Assembly: GCA_023807065.1 (NCBI GenBank)
Contig: JAJJLU010003594.1
Coordinates: 1-47,899 of the forward strand
Source: Isotricha intestinalis
Lineage: Eukaryota; Ciliophora; Litostomatea; Vestibuliferida; Isotrichidae
Length of the DNA stretch: 47,899 nucleotides
Direction of reading: 5' to 3'
In this document: piece after piece, positions 19,257 to 27,917 of the stretch
How positions within the stretch are numbered: the stretch's first letter is position 1
How the letters are laid out: every line of letters starts with the position of its first letter
Translations under genes and position numbers: made by a program
The notes under the pieces: generated by a model
The model's database searches: none
What the model was told of the DNA's origin: nothing
What the model saw: the letters and a program-made list of their open reading frames with translations, nothing else

Positions 19257-20579
19257 TTATTGATTTAAAATAGATATATTAAAAGTATTAGAAAATAATT
19301 TTATTTCATAAAAATCATTCAAAGACCTTAATTCAAATTCATTATTTAACATAAGCCAAGTTCCATGAGTAGAATGTTTTCCTTTTCCATTTCCGTCATT
19401 TAAATACCATTTTTCTTTTTCATTATTATAAATTAAAGTAGAATGAATTCTTGAAATAGATTTTTCATTTATTTCAATTAAACATTTTTCTCTTCCTATT
19501 GATATTGGAGAATTTTCTTTATGAAAATTATATTCTGTATTTATTGAATTTTTATTATATATTATTATATTTATATCATCATTTTCTTTTATTGAAATTG
19601 ATGATATTATTTTTCCAAATGAAAAATATAATATTTTATCTATCTGATTCTTTGATATTATATATTCATGATGTATTTTTATATATATAAATTTATTTTC
19701 TTTTATTAAATTAGTTAAATAATAATGTGTTCTTTTATTGTCATAATAAATTAAAAATATTTGTTTTCCTTTAAACTTTTCATTATCAATATTTAATATA
19801 ACATCATTTATAATTTCTTTATCATTTACACCAAAAAAAGTTTTCATATCCCTTTTTCCTCTTAAACCATTTAAACATCCTTTTGCATTTATTTTAATAA
19901 TTTTTCCTTTAAATAAATCTCCTTTTAAATCAGTAATAATTAATTTAGGAATTAAATCAATTTCACTTTCTTTTATTGATTCATTTAAATTATTATTAAT
20001 ATTTTTAATTATACTTCCTTTATTTTCATAAATAATATTATTATTTTCACTACTTGATTCAGATAAAACTTGTTTTGTTTGTTTTGTTAAAAAAGAAATA
20101 TTACTATATTCTAAAGAATCATCTAAACTTTTTGAAGAGTCATTATTGGAAATTAAACTTGTTTTAGTTATAAAAAAATTATTATTATTATTATTATTTT
20201 TAGATTTTAAAGAAGAATTTCTTTTTATTGGACTTTTTTTTTTTGAATTTTTTTCATTTATTATATCATCTCTATATGTAACTTTCTTTTTAGTTGGTTT
20301 TTTTTTTATTGAAAATGAATTTTCACTTTTTACTTTTTGCTTTGATGAAATGTCTTCTTCACTTGATAAAGGAAAATTTACAAATGAATATTTTTTTTGA
20401 TTTGTTGCATTTGTTTTTTTTAAATTTGTAACACTGTTTGTTCCTTTTGATTTTATTTTTGAATATATATTTAATGATGAATTTGATATTTTTTGAATTT
20501 CTTTTAAATTGAAAACATTATTCGAAATTTCACTTTGTCTTCCACAACAACTAAAACATTTTGTTAATATAGAATTCAT
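19257..20579 (-). CDS. FHA-domain protein with N-terminal Cys cluster
   Basis: 440 residues. The C-terminal part (about 345-440) is a forkhead-associated domain: SPISIGREKCLIEI, SISRIHSTLIYN, a charged loop, then HGTW and the final strands. The conserved GR, S..H and H/N-GT positions are present, so phosphothreonine binding is expected. The middle (about 50-210) is Ser/Asn/Lys-rich and disordered. The N-terminus MNSILTKCFSCCGRQ has three clustered Cys and could be palmitoylated, tethering the protein to a membrane; this is inference. A second beta-rich stretch (about 215-340) may be another domain. Partner and pathway are unknown. Confidence 0.82.
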   Translation of the reverse strand: MNSILTKCFSCCGRQSEISNNVFNLKEIQKISNSSLNIYSKIKSKGTNSVTNLKKTNATNQKKYSFVNFPLSSEEDISSKQKVKSENSFSIKKKPTKKKVTYRDDIINEKNSKKKSPIKRNSSLKSKNNNNNNNFFITKTSLISNNDSSKSLDDSLEYSNISFLTKQTKQVLSESSSENNNIIYENKGSIIKNINNNLNESIKESEIDLIPKLIITDLKGDLFKGKIIKINAKGCLNGLRGKRDMKTFFGVNDKEIINDVILNIDNEKFKGKQIFLIYYDNKRTHYYLTNLIKENKFIYIKIHHEYIISKNQIDKILYFSFGKIISSISIKENDDINIIIYNKNSINTEYNFHKENSPISIGREKCLIEINEKSISRIHSTLIYNNEKEKWYLNDGNGKGKHSTHGTWLMLNNEFELRSLNDFYEIKLFSNTFNISILNQ

Positions 20580-21319
20580 TATAATATTTTTAATTTTTAA
20601 AAATTATTTAATTAAAATATTAATTGAGAAAAAAAATATTGTATGAATAAAAGTGAATAGGAATAAATGCTTAAAGAAGAATAAATCATTAAAAGAAAAT
20701 ATTAATTTAAATATTTCCATTTATATATATTATTAAAAAAAAAATCAATATAATAATTATATTTTGAAAAGGTTAACAAAAAAGTAAAAATTTTGATATT
20801 AAGATAATTAATATTAATAACTTTATTGTTTATTAAATAATTATTTTTATTATTTACTATCCTGTTGTTAATATATTTAAAATTTAACAATATTATATTT
20901 ATATATTTCTCTTAGTTTTTTTTAAATTATTTTATTTAATCAAAAAAAGAATCTAATGACATAAATATTCGATTAATGATTTTATTTCTATTTTAACTCT
21001 GCACAAACATTTATATTTTTTTACCAAATTTATCAAAATTTTTTCAAATAAATTATATTTGAATGTTTAAATTAATATTTTGAAAAAAATAAAAAAATTT
21101 TTAGGTTAAAAAGAAAAAGAAAACTAAAGTTCATAACAATATTAAAATAATTGTAAAAAAAAATGGATTAAAAATTGAAAAAGTAATTTAAATAAAATTA
21201 TTTATTATAAATCATAATATTCAAAGAATATTATTTTAATTTTCTTGTGATTGTAAGAAATTTTTATTTATTTCAAATTCAAAACTCTTCTCATAATTAA
21301 AAGCTTAGATTTAATAAAA
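20580..21319. other. Intergenic region with a 3' hairpin
   Basis: About 740 bases between the FHA gene promoter and the 3' end of the transporter gene. It is A/T dominated. The only structured element I see is the 9-bp hairpin at 21214-21234. A 62-codon Asn/Ile/Lys frame on the minus strand (20702-20890) looks like chance. Confidence 0.45.
21214..21234. repeat. 9-bp perfect hairpin with 3-nt loop
   Basis: ATAATATTC (21214-21222), loop AAA, GAATATTAT (21226-21234). It lies about 86 bases past the stop of the minus-strand transporter gene and may take part in 3'-end formation, or be chance. Confidence 0.45.
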
Positions 21320-22438
21320 TTAAACAATAATAGGACCATCTGTTAATTCTAAATCATCGTTAGGATTTTCGGTTTTTTTTAATTCAAAATATTTTTTTCG
21401 AGAAAATAAAAGTTCATTATAAATACAAACACCAAATATTAATATAAGGAATCCAATACATTGAAAAATTCCAAATTTTTCTTGATTTTTTTTATCAATA
21501 GGCAAAAGGAAAAATATCCAAATAAATAATGAAGTTAAATTATATAAAACAATATTACTTGTTGCATTAGCTACATTTGTAATAGTAATATAACAATAAT
21601 TATAAACAATTAAAACAAAAAATTGAAATACTATAATAAAAAGAATAATTTTTTTATTTATAATTTGATTAAAAGCAAAAAAAAAATTTTCTATGTATAA
21701 ATTTCCATTTTGGTCTTTAATACAAATGAATTCAAAATATTTTCCAAATTGAATAAAACTAAAAAAAAACATTAAAATTATAGAAAAAATTGATCCAAAT
21801 AATCCTTCAAAACCTAATAATTTAATTGGATGACATTTTCTAGTTTTTAATAAATATTCTTCAGAGATTGCATGAAAAGAAGTGAAAATATTACATAAAA
21901 TACAAAAGATAATTCCAAAAATTGTTTCCTTTAATCCCTTACTTTGTTCTTGATCATCATTTATAGCACTTAAACTAATAAAAAATAATCCAATAATTAA
22001 AAGACAAACCCCAAAGAAATTATGTTTAGAATGTTTATTTTTAAGAAAAAAAATTGATAATAAAAAAACACCAATTGTATTTCCTCCATCAAACATTGTT
22101 GTTATACTTGCTGCAAGATTTTCATATGACAGTATTCCAAAACATGATGAAAATAAATCAAAAATTGAAGGAATTGAAATTAAATAAATATTCATTTCTT
22201 TTTTTGTAAAATTATCTTCAAATTTATTTATTACCATATCTTCTTTTTTTAAATAACAATAATATGTTATTAATCCTGTTGTTTCTGAAAGAAAAAGAAT
22301 AAAACTATATATAATTGGGTGTTTAAAATCAGAATCTAAACTTTTTATTGATTGAAGAATTTTTACTGATATTCCCATAGCTGAACCTGTGAAAACAAAT
22401 AATGAATAAAGAATTGGTTTATTTTCTAAAACAAACAT
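21320..22438 (-). CDS. SLC35F6-like drug/metabolite transporter
   Basis: 372 residues with about ten hydrophobic segments, the layout of the drug/metabolite transporter superfamily (EamA/SLC35). Diagnostic blocks are FTGSAMGISVKILQ near the N-terminus, SYENLAASITTMFDGGNTIGVFLLSIFFLKNK in the fourth to fifth helices, and AISEEYLLKTRKCHPIKLLGFEGLFG, which matches the E-E...G-EG-G block of SLC35F6/SLC35F-type proteins. The final helices carry NVANATSNIVLYNLTSLFIW. It probably sits in a lysosomal or Golgi membrane; the substrate is unknown. Charged C-terminal tail. Divergent from the UBX gene, 218 bp apart. Confidence 0.8.
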   Translation of the reverse strand: MFVLENKPILYSLFVFTGSAMGISVKILQSIKSLDSDFKHPIIYSFILFLSETTGLITYYCYLKKEDMVINKFEDNFTKKEMNIYLISIPSIFDLFSSCFGILSYENLAASITTMFDGGNTIGVFLLSIFFLKNKHSKHNFFGVCLLIIGLFFISLSAINDDQEQSKGLKETIFGIIFCILCNIFTSFHAISEEYLLKTRKCHPIKLLGFEGLFGSIFSIILMFFFSFIQFGKYFEFICIKDQNGNLYIENFFFAFNQIINKKIILFIIVFQFFVLIVYNYCYITITNVANATSNIVLYNLTSLFIWIFFLLPIDKKNQEKFGIFQCIGFLILIFGVCIYNELLFSRKKYFELKKTENPNDDLELTDGPIIV

Positions 22439-22656
22439 TTTTTTTAAATAAATAATTATATTTAAATAATAATTGTGAAGAAATTATGATTTGATTTAAA
22501 AAATTTTTTTCTAAAAATTAAAATCATTTTTAAAAATTTTATGCATTGGTCTTTCTACTTTAAGTTTATAAATTTTAAAAAATAATTGAAATTGATTTAA
22601 TTGAAAGATAAAGATTTATTTTTTTTAATTTAAATTTTATTGAGATTTACAAATAA

Positions 22657-24006
22657 ATGAATTATGATGAAATTAATTATGGTGAAAAAATTGAAACTTT
22701 CAAATTAATGATAGAAAATCAAAATGATGATATTGCTTTAAATTACTTACAAAGAACTAATTGGGATGAAGAAAAAGCTGTTAATTTATTTAATCAAGAA
22801 AATAAAACTATTCCTCAATCTTTTAATTATAAAATTAATAATGATAGAAATTTAAATAATTCTTATTCTCCTTCATTTAAAAAACAATCATTTGATTTTT
22901 CAAAATATGAACAATGCCCTATAATTTATCCTGAAAAAGAAGGTTTATTAAAAGGGGTTATTAATTTTTTTAAAAAAAATTATTCAAATGAATATGGAAT
23001 TCCAAATTTTAAATATTTAAATGGATATGCTTCAAGTTATGAATTATTTATAAATTTATTGAAAAATAGATTAGGAATTATATTTGCTTATGATGATAAC
23101 AGTTTGATAACTATGAAAGGAATAGTAAATGCTATTATACAAGATCCTTCTTGTAGGTCTTTATTTAACAATAAAACTGTTTATCCTCTTTATAATTTAA
23201 GTTTTGTGGGTAAAGAAATTTTATCTAATATTTTTTGCAATAAATTGCCAATTATGTTAGTTTGTAAATATATTGATGAAGGTTCTTTTTCTATAATAAA
23301 AAAAACAAAACCAGGATACTTATCAATAGGATCATTAAAGGAAACAATAAAAAGTGCAGAAAAATTAATAGAATCAAGCATTGATAATAGTTCAAATAAT
23401 AATATATCAATTAACCAAATCAAAACTAATAATAATGATATAAAAAAAAATGAAGATAATTTTCTAAATTTAAATTCAGAATCTTTATATAACGATTTTT
23501 ATTATGATCAATATACAGATTATTTAAGTAATGGAAATATAATTGCTCAACAAAAAAGAGAATTAGAAGAACTTGAAAGAAAAGAAAGAGAAAAAAATGA
23601 GAGAGAGAAAAAAAAATTAGAAGACAAAAAAAAAGAAGAAATTAGAATTGAAAATGAAAAAAGAAAAAAAGAAGAAGAATTAAAATTATTAGAAGAAAAA
23701 TCAATAATGTTAAAAAATTCTCTTCCAAAAGAACCTGAAGATTCAAATCCAGATAAATGTGTAATTATTTTTAGATATCCTGATGGATGTAAAAATATTG
23801 AAAGAAAATTTTTAAAAACAAATAAAATACAAATTTTATATAATTTTATTGAAAGCCTTGGAAGAGAAATTTATTCAGAAGATAATATTACAAAGTTTAC
23901 ATTAATTCAGACTTTTCCATTTAAAAAATATGAAAATAAAGAAAAAACTTTGGAAGAAGAAGGATTATTTCCTAATGCAATGTTACAAATAAAAGAAATA
24001 AGTTAA
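22657..24006 (+). CDS. UBA-UAS-UBX protein, p97/CDC48 adaptor (FAF1/FAF2/UBXD7 type)
   Basis: 449 residues with the complete layout of FAF/UBXD adaptors. A UBA-like domain at about 8-47 (NQNDDIALNYLQRTNWDEEKAVNLF) can bind ubiquitin; a UAS thioredoxin-like domain spans about 75-225 (LGIIFAYDDNSLIT, LCNKLPIMLVCKY-like strands); a charged coiled coil covers about 300-350; the UBX domain occupies about 365-449 (IIFRYPDGCKNIERKF, then FTLIQTFPFKKY, TLEEEGLFPNAMLQIKE). UBX binds the N domain of the AAA ATPase p97, usually through an FPR loop; here the loop reads FPF. There is no hairpin membrane segment as in FAF2, so a soluble UBXD7/FAF1-like role is more likely. It fits with the EMC8/9 and rhomboid-like ER proteins elsewhere in the window. 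Confidence 0.9.
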   Translation: MNYDEINYGEKIETFKLMIENQNDDIALNYLQRTNWDEEKAVNLFNQENKTIPQSFNYKINNDRNLNNSYSPSFKKQSFDFSKYEQCPIIYPEKEGLLKGVINFFKKNYSNEYGIPNFKYLNGYASSYELFINLLKNRLGIIFAYDDNSLITMKGIVNAIIQDPSCRSLFNNKTVYPLYNLSFVGKEILSNIFCNKLPIMLVCKYIDEGSFSIIKKTKPGYLSIGSLKETIKSAEKLIESSIDNSSNNNISINQIKTNNNDIKKNEDNFLNLNSESLYNDFYYDQYTDYLSNGNIIAQQKRELEELERKEREKNEREKKKLEDKKKEEIRIENEKRKKEEELKLLEEKSIMLKNSLPKEPEDSNPDKCVIIFRYPDGCKNIERKFLKTNKIQILYNFIESLGREIYSEDNITKFTLIQTFPFKKYENKEKTLEEEGLFPNAMLQIKEIS

Positions 24007-24429
24007 TAATATATTTTTTTCAATTTAAATTTATTATTATTCAAAGTAGAATATAAATAAAATTGTTTCTTGATGTAAAAATTATTCAAATATACAATTT
24101 ATAAAAAATGAATAATATTTTATAAGTCTTTAAAAATCAAACAAAAAGAGATTAATAAAATAAAATTAAATTTCATTATTGATTTGTGAAAAAAATGAAT
24201 TTCAATCAAAATTACATAAAAATAGGGAATTTATAAAATTTATTATTTTAATTATTTATTATTTAAATAAAAAATAAATCAACAAATCAAAATAAAAATT
24301 TCATTTGACTAATATAAATATTATAATTCATTGAATAATTGAATCTATTTTAATAAATGTTTTTTTCAAAATTTCCGAATGTAAATATAACATAGTTGAT
24401 ATAAATCATTTTTACAAAATTTCTTGTAT
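24007..24429. other. Intergenic region between convergent genes
   Basis: About 420 bases holding only the 3' flanks of the UBX gene and the pepsin-like gene. I see nothing structured and no open frame. Confidence 0.5.
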
Positions 24430-25674
24430 TTATGTTCTATTATTTTTATATATTAATAAAACACCTATACCAATATACATAATTATACAATTTATTAATA
24501 ATAAAAACTTAATAGTTTTTAAATTTGAAAGATTAAATTCATCAGATTTTATTATGACATAAGCTTTATCTAAAAGAGAAAAAAGAGAAATAGCTTTTAA
24601 ATCTTTAAAAAATGTAATCATGTATTTTTTCATAAAATAAAAACCTAAAATCCATTCATCTTTTAATTTTATATCACTTCTAAAAATAAATATCATTTTA
24701 TCTTTATGCTTTTCGAATAATTCAGAAGGAGAAAAAATACAAGCAATATCATGAAAAACTAAATTAATTATATCTACTTGACTATATATTTTTTTTTCAT
24801 TATTTATATCACACTCAAATGTATATGTTATATTATTGAAATTTTTTAATTTGCAATATCCTTTAAAATAATTAATTTTATTTAAATATTCTAAAAAAGA
24901 TAAAGGACAAATAATATATTTAGATAAATTAGAAAAAATAGCAGAAGAAGAAATTTTAATAATATTTTTCCTTATTATATATTGAATTTTTGGATAATCA
25001 ATATTTGGAATTGTTTCTTTGGATAATTCACCAAAAAAAATATAAGTTAACTCACTTCTCCATTTCTCATCTTTTTCATCTAATTTAATATAAGAAACAT
25101 ATTCATGAAATTGAATTAAATTTTCATGATAAAATCCAATAAATAAATTCCCTTTTCCATATTTATAATAAGATAAAGAAAATAAATTATATTCTATTTT
25201 TTTCTGTTTATATAATTGAAGAATAAAATCTTCATTATCATCATCAAATTGTTTTGCCAAACCAAAGATTCCTTTATAAGGAATTTGACTTAATTCATTT
25301 TTTTCTTTTATATAAAATTTAAAATTGAGTAAAGAACAATTTTCTAAATTATTATCCCTATTTCCAATAATATATTGATCATAATATGATTTAATATATA
25401 TTTCTTTGTTTTCAGGATATAATAAAGTAATTTTATTTGTTTGATTGCCCATTCTTTCAGGTAATATTTTAATGACATTTTCATCTATCCAAGTTTTATT
25501 TGAAGTCAAATCTATAACTTGAGAAACTAAAATTTTATCACTGCTTATTTTATTATGAATGTATAAATAGTCATCACTTTCATTTAATGATAATTCAATA
25601 ATAATGTTTTTATTACTTCTTTGAGTAATTATTCTTTTGGAAAATATACATAGAAAAATAATAAAAAATGACAT
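24430..25674 (-). CDS. Catalytically degenerate pepsin-like membrane protein
   Basis: 414 residues with a signal peptide (residues 1-18), a pepsin-family fold and one C-terminal transmembrane segment (about 385-407) with a short cytosolic tail. Family landmarks are the first active-site strand VIDLTSNKTWI (Asp55; DTGS is expected), GIFGLA (135-140, pepsin GILGLA), the second active-site strand SSSAIFSNLSKYI (about 242-254, where AIVDTGTS is expected), and WILGFYFMKKY (about 340-351, pepsin WILGDVFLRKY). The first catalytic Asp is retained without its Gly, and the second is replaced, so proteolysis is not expected; a binding or receptor-like role is more likely. No disabling frame break is visible. 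Confidence 0.78.
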   Translation of the reverse strand: MSFFIIFLCIFSKRIITQRSNKNIIIELSLNESDDYLYIHNKISSDKILVSQVIDLTSNKTWIDENVIKILPERMGNQTNKITLLYPENKEIYIKSYYDQYIIGNRDNNLENCSLLNFKFYIKEKNELSQIPYKGIFGLAKQFDDDNEDFILQLYKQKKIEYNLFSLSYYKYGKGNLFIGFYHENLIQFHEYVSYIKLDEKDEKWRSELTYIFFGELSKETIPNIDYPKIQYIIRKNIIKISSSAIFSNLSKYIICPLSFLEYLNKINYFKGYCKLKNFNNITYTFECDINNEKKIYSQVDIINLVFHDIACIFSPSELFEKHKDKMIFIFRSDIKLKDEWILGFYFMKKYMITFFKDLKAISLFSLLDKAYVIIKSDEFNLSNLKTIKFLLLINCIIMYIGIGVLLIYKNNRT

Positions 25675-25789
25675 TAAATTAACTTTTATTAAATATATTT
25701 AAATAATAAATTCAAAGAAAAACAAATATTTTTTTAAAATCTAATTAATAAAATAAAAATGAGAAATAAAGTTAAAAAAATTTATTTAC

Positions 25790-26398
25790 CTAACAACAAC
25801 CTTTCTTTTTATTATTATTTTCAATTAATTGGTTTTTATCAATTTTTAAACCTTTACTTATTTGTTTTTTAGATTTACAATTATCTTTCATATAATCAAT
25901 TAAAACTTTAAATGCCTGGTCAACATTACTTCCACTTTTTGCAGAAGTAAAGAAATTTTTACATTTATATTTATTACAAAATTGATTAATTACTTGGTTA
26001 TTTTGATTAATTACATCTTTTGAATTAAGTAAATCATATTTATTACCACAGATAACAAAAAAAACATCATTGCTATTAACTTCAATAATTTCTCTTGCCC
26101 ATTTTTCAACTTTTGGAAAAGTATCATTAAATTTAGAAACATCATAAACTAATAATGCTGCAACTGCATCTTTATAATAAATAGTATTTAAAGAATTAAA
26201 AATTTCTTGTCCTGCTGTATCCCATATATTTATTATAACTTTCTCACCATTTTTATTTATTTCCTCTTTTTTAAAATAAGAAGGATTATTTGTACTCACT
26301 TCAGAAGAATCAAATTTATTATTAAAGTATCTTTTTAATAATGAAGTTTTACCAACTCTTCCTTCACCTAATACACAACCCTTTAATCCTGTTGCCAT
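25790..26398 (-). CDS. Rab GTPase, Rab21/Rab5-like
   Basis: 202 residues from the ATG at 26398; upstream in-frame codons lack another ATG. All G motifs are present: P-loop GEGRVGKTS (11-19), WDTAGQE (59-65, with catalytic Gln64), NKYD (119-122), TSAK (151-154). The C-terminus KKGCC carries two Cys for geranylgeranylation. The sequence GEGRVGKTSLLKRYFNNKF and the YYKDAVAALLVYDV region fit the Rab5/Rab21/Rab22 endosomal group best, especially Rab21. It should cycle between cytosol and endosomal membranes. Directly downstream (minus strand) is the pepsin-like gene, upstream the V-ATPase subunit; they are independent genes. Confidence 0.92.
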   Translation of the reverse strand: MATGLKGCVLGEGRVGKTSLLKRYFNNKFDSSEVSTNNPSYFKKEEINKNGEKVIINIWDTAGQEIFNSLNTIYYKDAVAALLVYDVSKFNDTFPKVEKWAREIIEVNSNDVFFVICGNKYDLLNSKDVINQNNQVINQFCNKYKCKNFFTSAKSGSNVDQAFKVLIDYMKDNCKSKKQISKGLKIDKNQLIENNNKKKGCC

Positions 26399-26630
26399 TT
26401 TTTTATGTTTCAAAAAATAATTTTATAAATTTAAGTTTTTAATATTTTTAGGGATTAAAAAATTATAATTCATTTTCTTTTCTTAAAAATAAATTTAAAT
26501 GATTAAATTAAATAATAAATTTAAAAAATATATATGAAGAAAAATCAAAGTTTATATACTGTTTATTTTTTTTAAATAAAATCATTATTTTAACTTAACT
26601 TAAAAAAATGTAAAATAAATGAATTATATA

Positions 26631-27788
26631 CTAAATATTAGTAGGCACACCTAATTTAATAAGAATAAAAGGATAAAAATCTTCACTTTCTTTTAATTCT
26701 TCTTTAGTTCCATACCAACCTTCATCATTGGTATCATTAAAAGTTTTAATCATTGTTGAAACACATTTTTGTTCTTTTCCTTGAGAAGTGAAAACAATAC
26801 AAGAATAATAATCTGAAGTTCCATATTTTAGACTTGATTCAACATATAATCTTAAAAATTTTAAATGTAAAAGTCCATAATAGACTTCTGAATATCCTGA
26901 AGTAGAATTTCTAATTAAAGTGATTTTTTTTTCTTTAATACTTAAACTTAATTTTTCAATTTCTCTTTCTTCTTGTGGTTTTCTTTTAATTTCTTCAGGA
27001 TCATAATCTCTACTTTGAATTCTTAAATTACTTTGTAAATTTTGTTTAAACTTATCTTTAATATGTTTCATAACAACAACTCTAAATAAACTCATTTTTT
27101 CATCTTCTTTTAAATCAATTCTCAAAGCTGATAAAGGTAAAACATATCCATCACCATAATTCATATAATTTTTTAAGAAATTATCAATTAGAGAAATTGG
27201 AACAAAACATAATATTGTACATAAATAATCAGTAGTTATCATTTTATCTTCTGATTTAGAAACAATTTCTCTATAATCTACTTTCATTAAAGATAAAGCA
27301 TCACTTTCTCCTTTTTTTTTTAATTGAAGTTTTTTTACTTCATTTTGATATTCTTCTGTTTTTGCTTTTAAATTTTGGAAAGTTGCATTAAATTTTTCAT
27401 TTATTTTATTTAATATATCTGGAATTGTTTTTTGATTTTTTGGATATCTACTTTCATCCCATGAAAATTGAGAAATTCCTTCTTCAATTTTAACAATTGT
27501 TCCTTTTATATTCACACTTAATTCTTGTTTAGAATCTAATTCATATATTTTTTTTTCTAAGTTTTTTAAAAAAGATTCTATTTCTAAATCATTTTTTATT
27601 AATTCATCATTAATTTTTAATAAAGAATCTAAATTATCTGTAACTAAATCTTTCATTATTCCCAATTCTAAAGGTACAACTTTTTTTTGATCTATTCCAC
27701 TTAAAACTTTACTTTTTAAATAATCTGCAAATTCCCTTGTTGAATATGTTAATTTTTGTTTGCTTAAAGTAAAAAATAAAACTACCAT
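26631..27788 (-). CDS. V-type H+-ATPase subunit C
   Basis: 385 residues, matching the family (about 380-390). Subunit C bridges the peripheral stalks of V1 and Vo and detaches on reversible disassembly. Diagnostic regions are an N-terminal helical foot domain, WDESRYP (about 113-119), ITTDYLCTILCFVPISLIDNFLKNYMNYGDGYVLPLSALRI (about 192-235, family block around the globular head), and RDYDPEE (about 263-269). The N-terminus MVVLFFTLSKQKLTY starts directly with the foot helices. It acidifies endosomes, lysosomes or contractile vacuole membranes, in keeping with the neighbouring endosomal Rab, although ciliate neighbours are rarely co-regulated. Confidence 0.93.
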   Translation of the reverse strand: MVVLFFTLSKQKLTYSTREFADYLKSKVLSGIDQKKVVPLELGIMKDLVTDNLDSLLKINDELIKNDLEIESFLKNLEKKIYELDSKQELSVNIKGTIVKIEEGISQFSWDESRYPKNQKTIPDILNKINEKFNATFQNLKAKTEEYQNEVKKLQLKKKGESDALSLMKVDYREIVSKSEDKMITTDYLCTILCFVPISLIDNFLKNYMNYGDGYVLPLSALRIDLKEDEKMSLFRVVVMKHIKDKFKQNLQSNLRIQSRDYDPEEIKRKPQEEREIEKLSLSIKEKKITLIRNSTSGYSEVYYGLLHLKFLRLYVESSLKYGTSDYYSCIVFTSQGKEQKCVSTMIKTFNDTNDEGWYGTKEELKESEDFYPFILIKLGVPTNI

Positions 27789-27917
27789 TTTTCTGATATT
27801 ATAAAATCTATGATAAGTTATTAAAATATTTTATTTAGATTATAGAGAAAAAAGAAATATATTAGGTTAAAAAATATTAAAAAAAATAATTTACAAATAT
27901 TAACATAATATTAAAAT

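Noticed and set aside
20702..20890. 62-codon minus-strand frame
   Set aside because: Asn/Ile/Lys/Tyr composition is what random A/T sequence gives; no domain-like pattern.
26399..26413. Longer N-terminus for the Rab GTPase starting at 26413
   Set aside because: That codon is TTG; the ATG at 26398 gives the normal Rab N-terminus.
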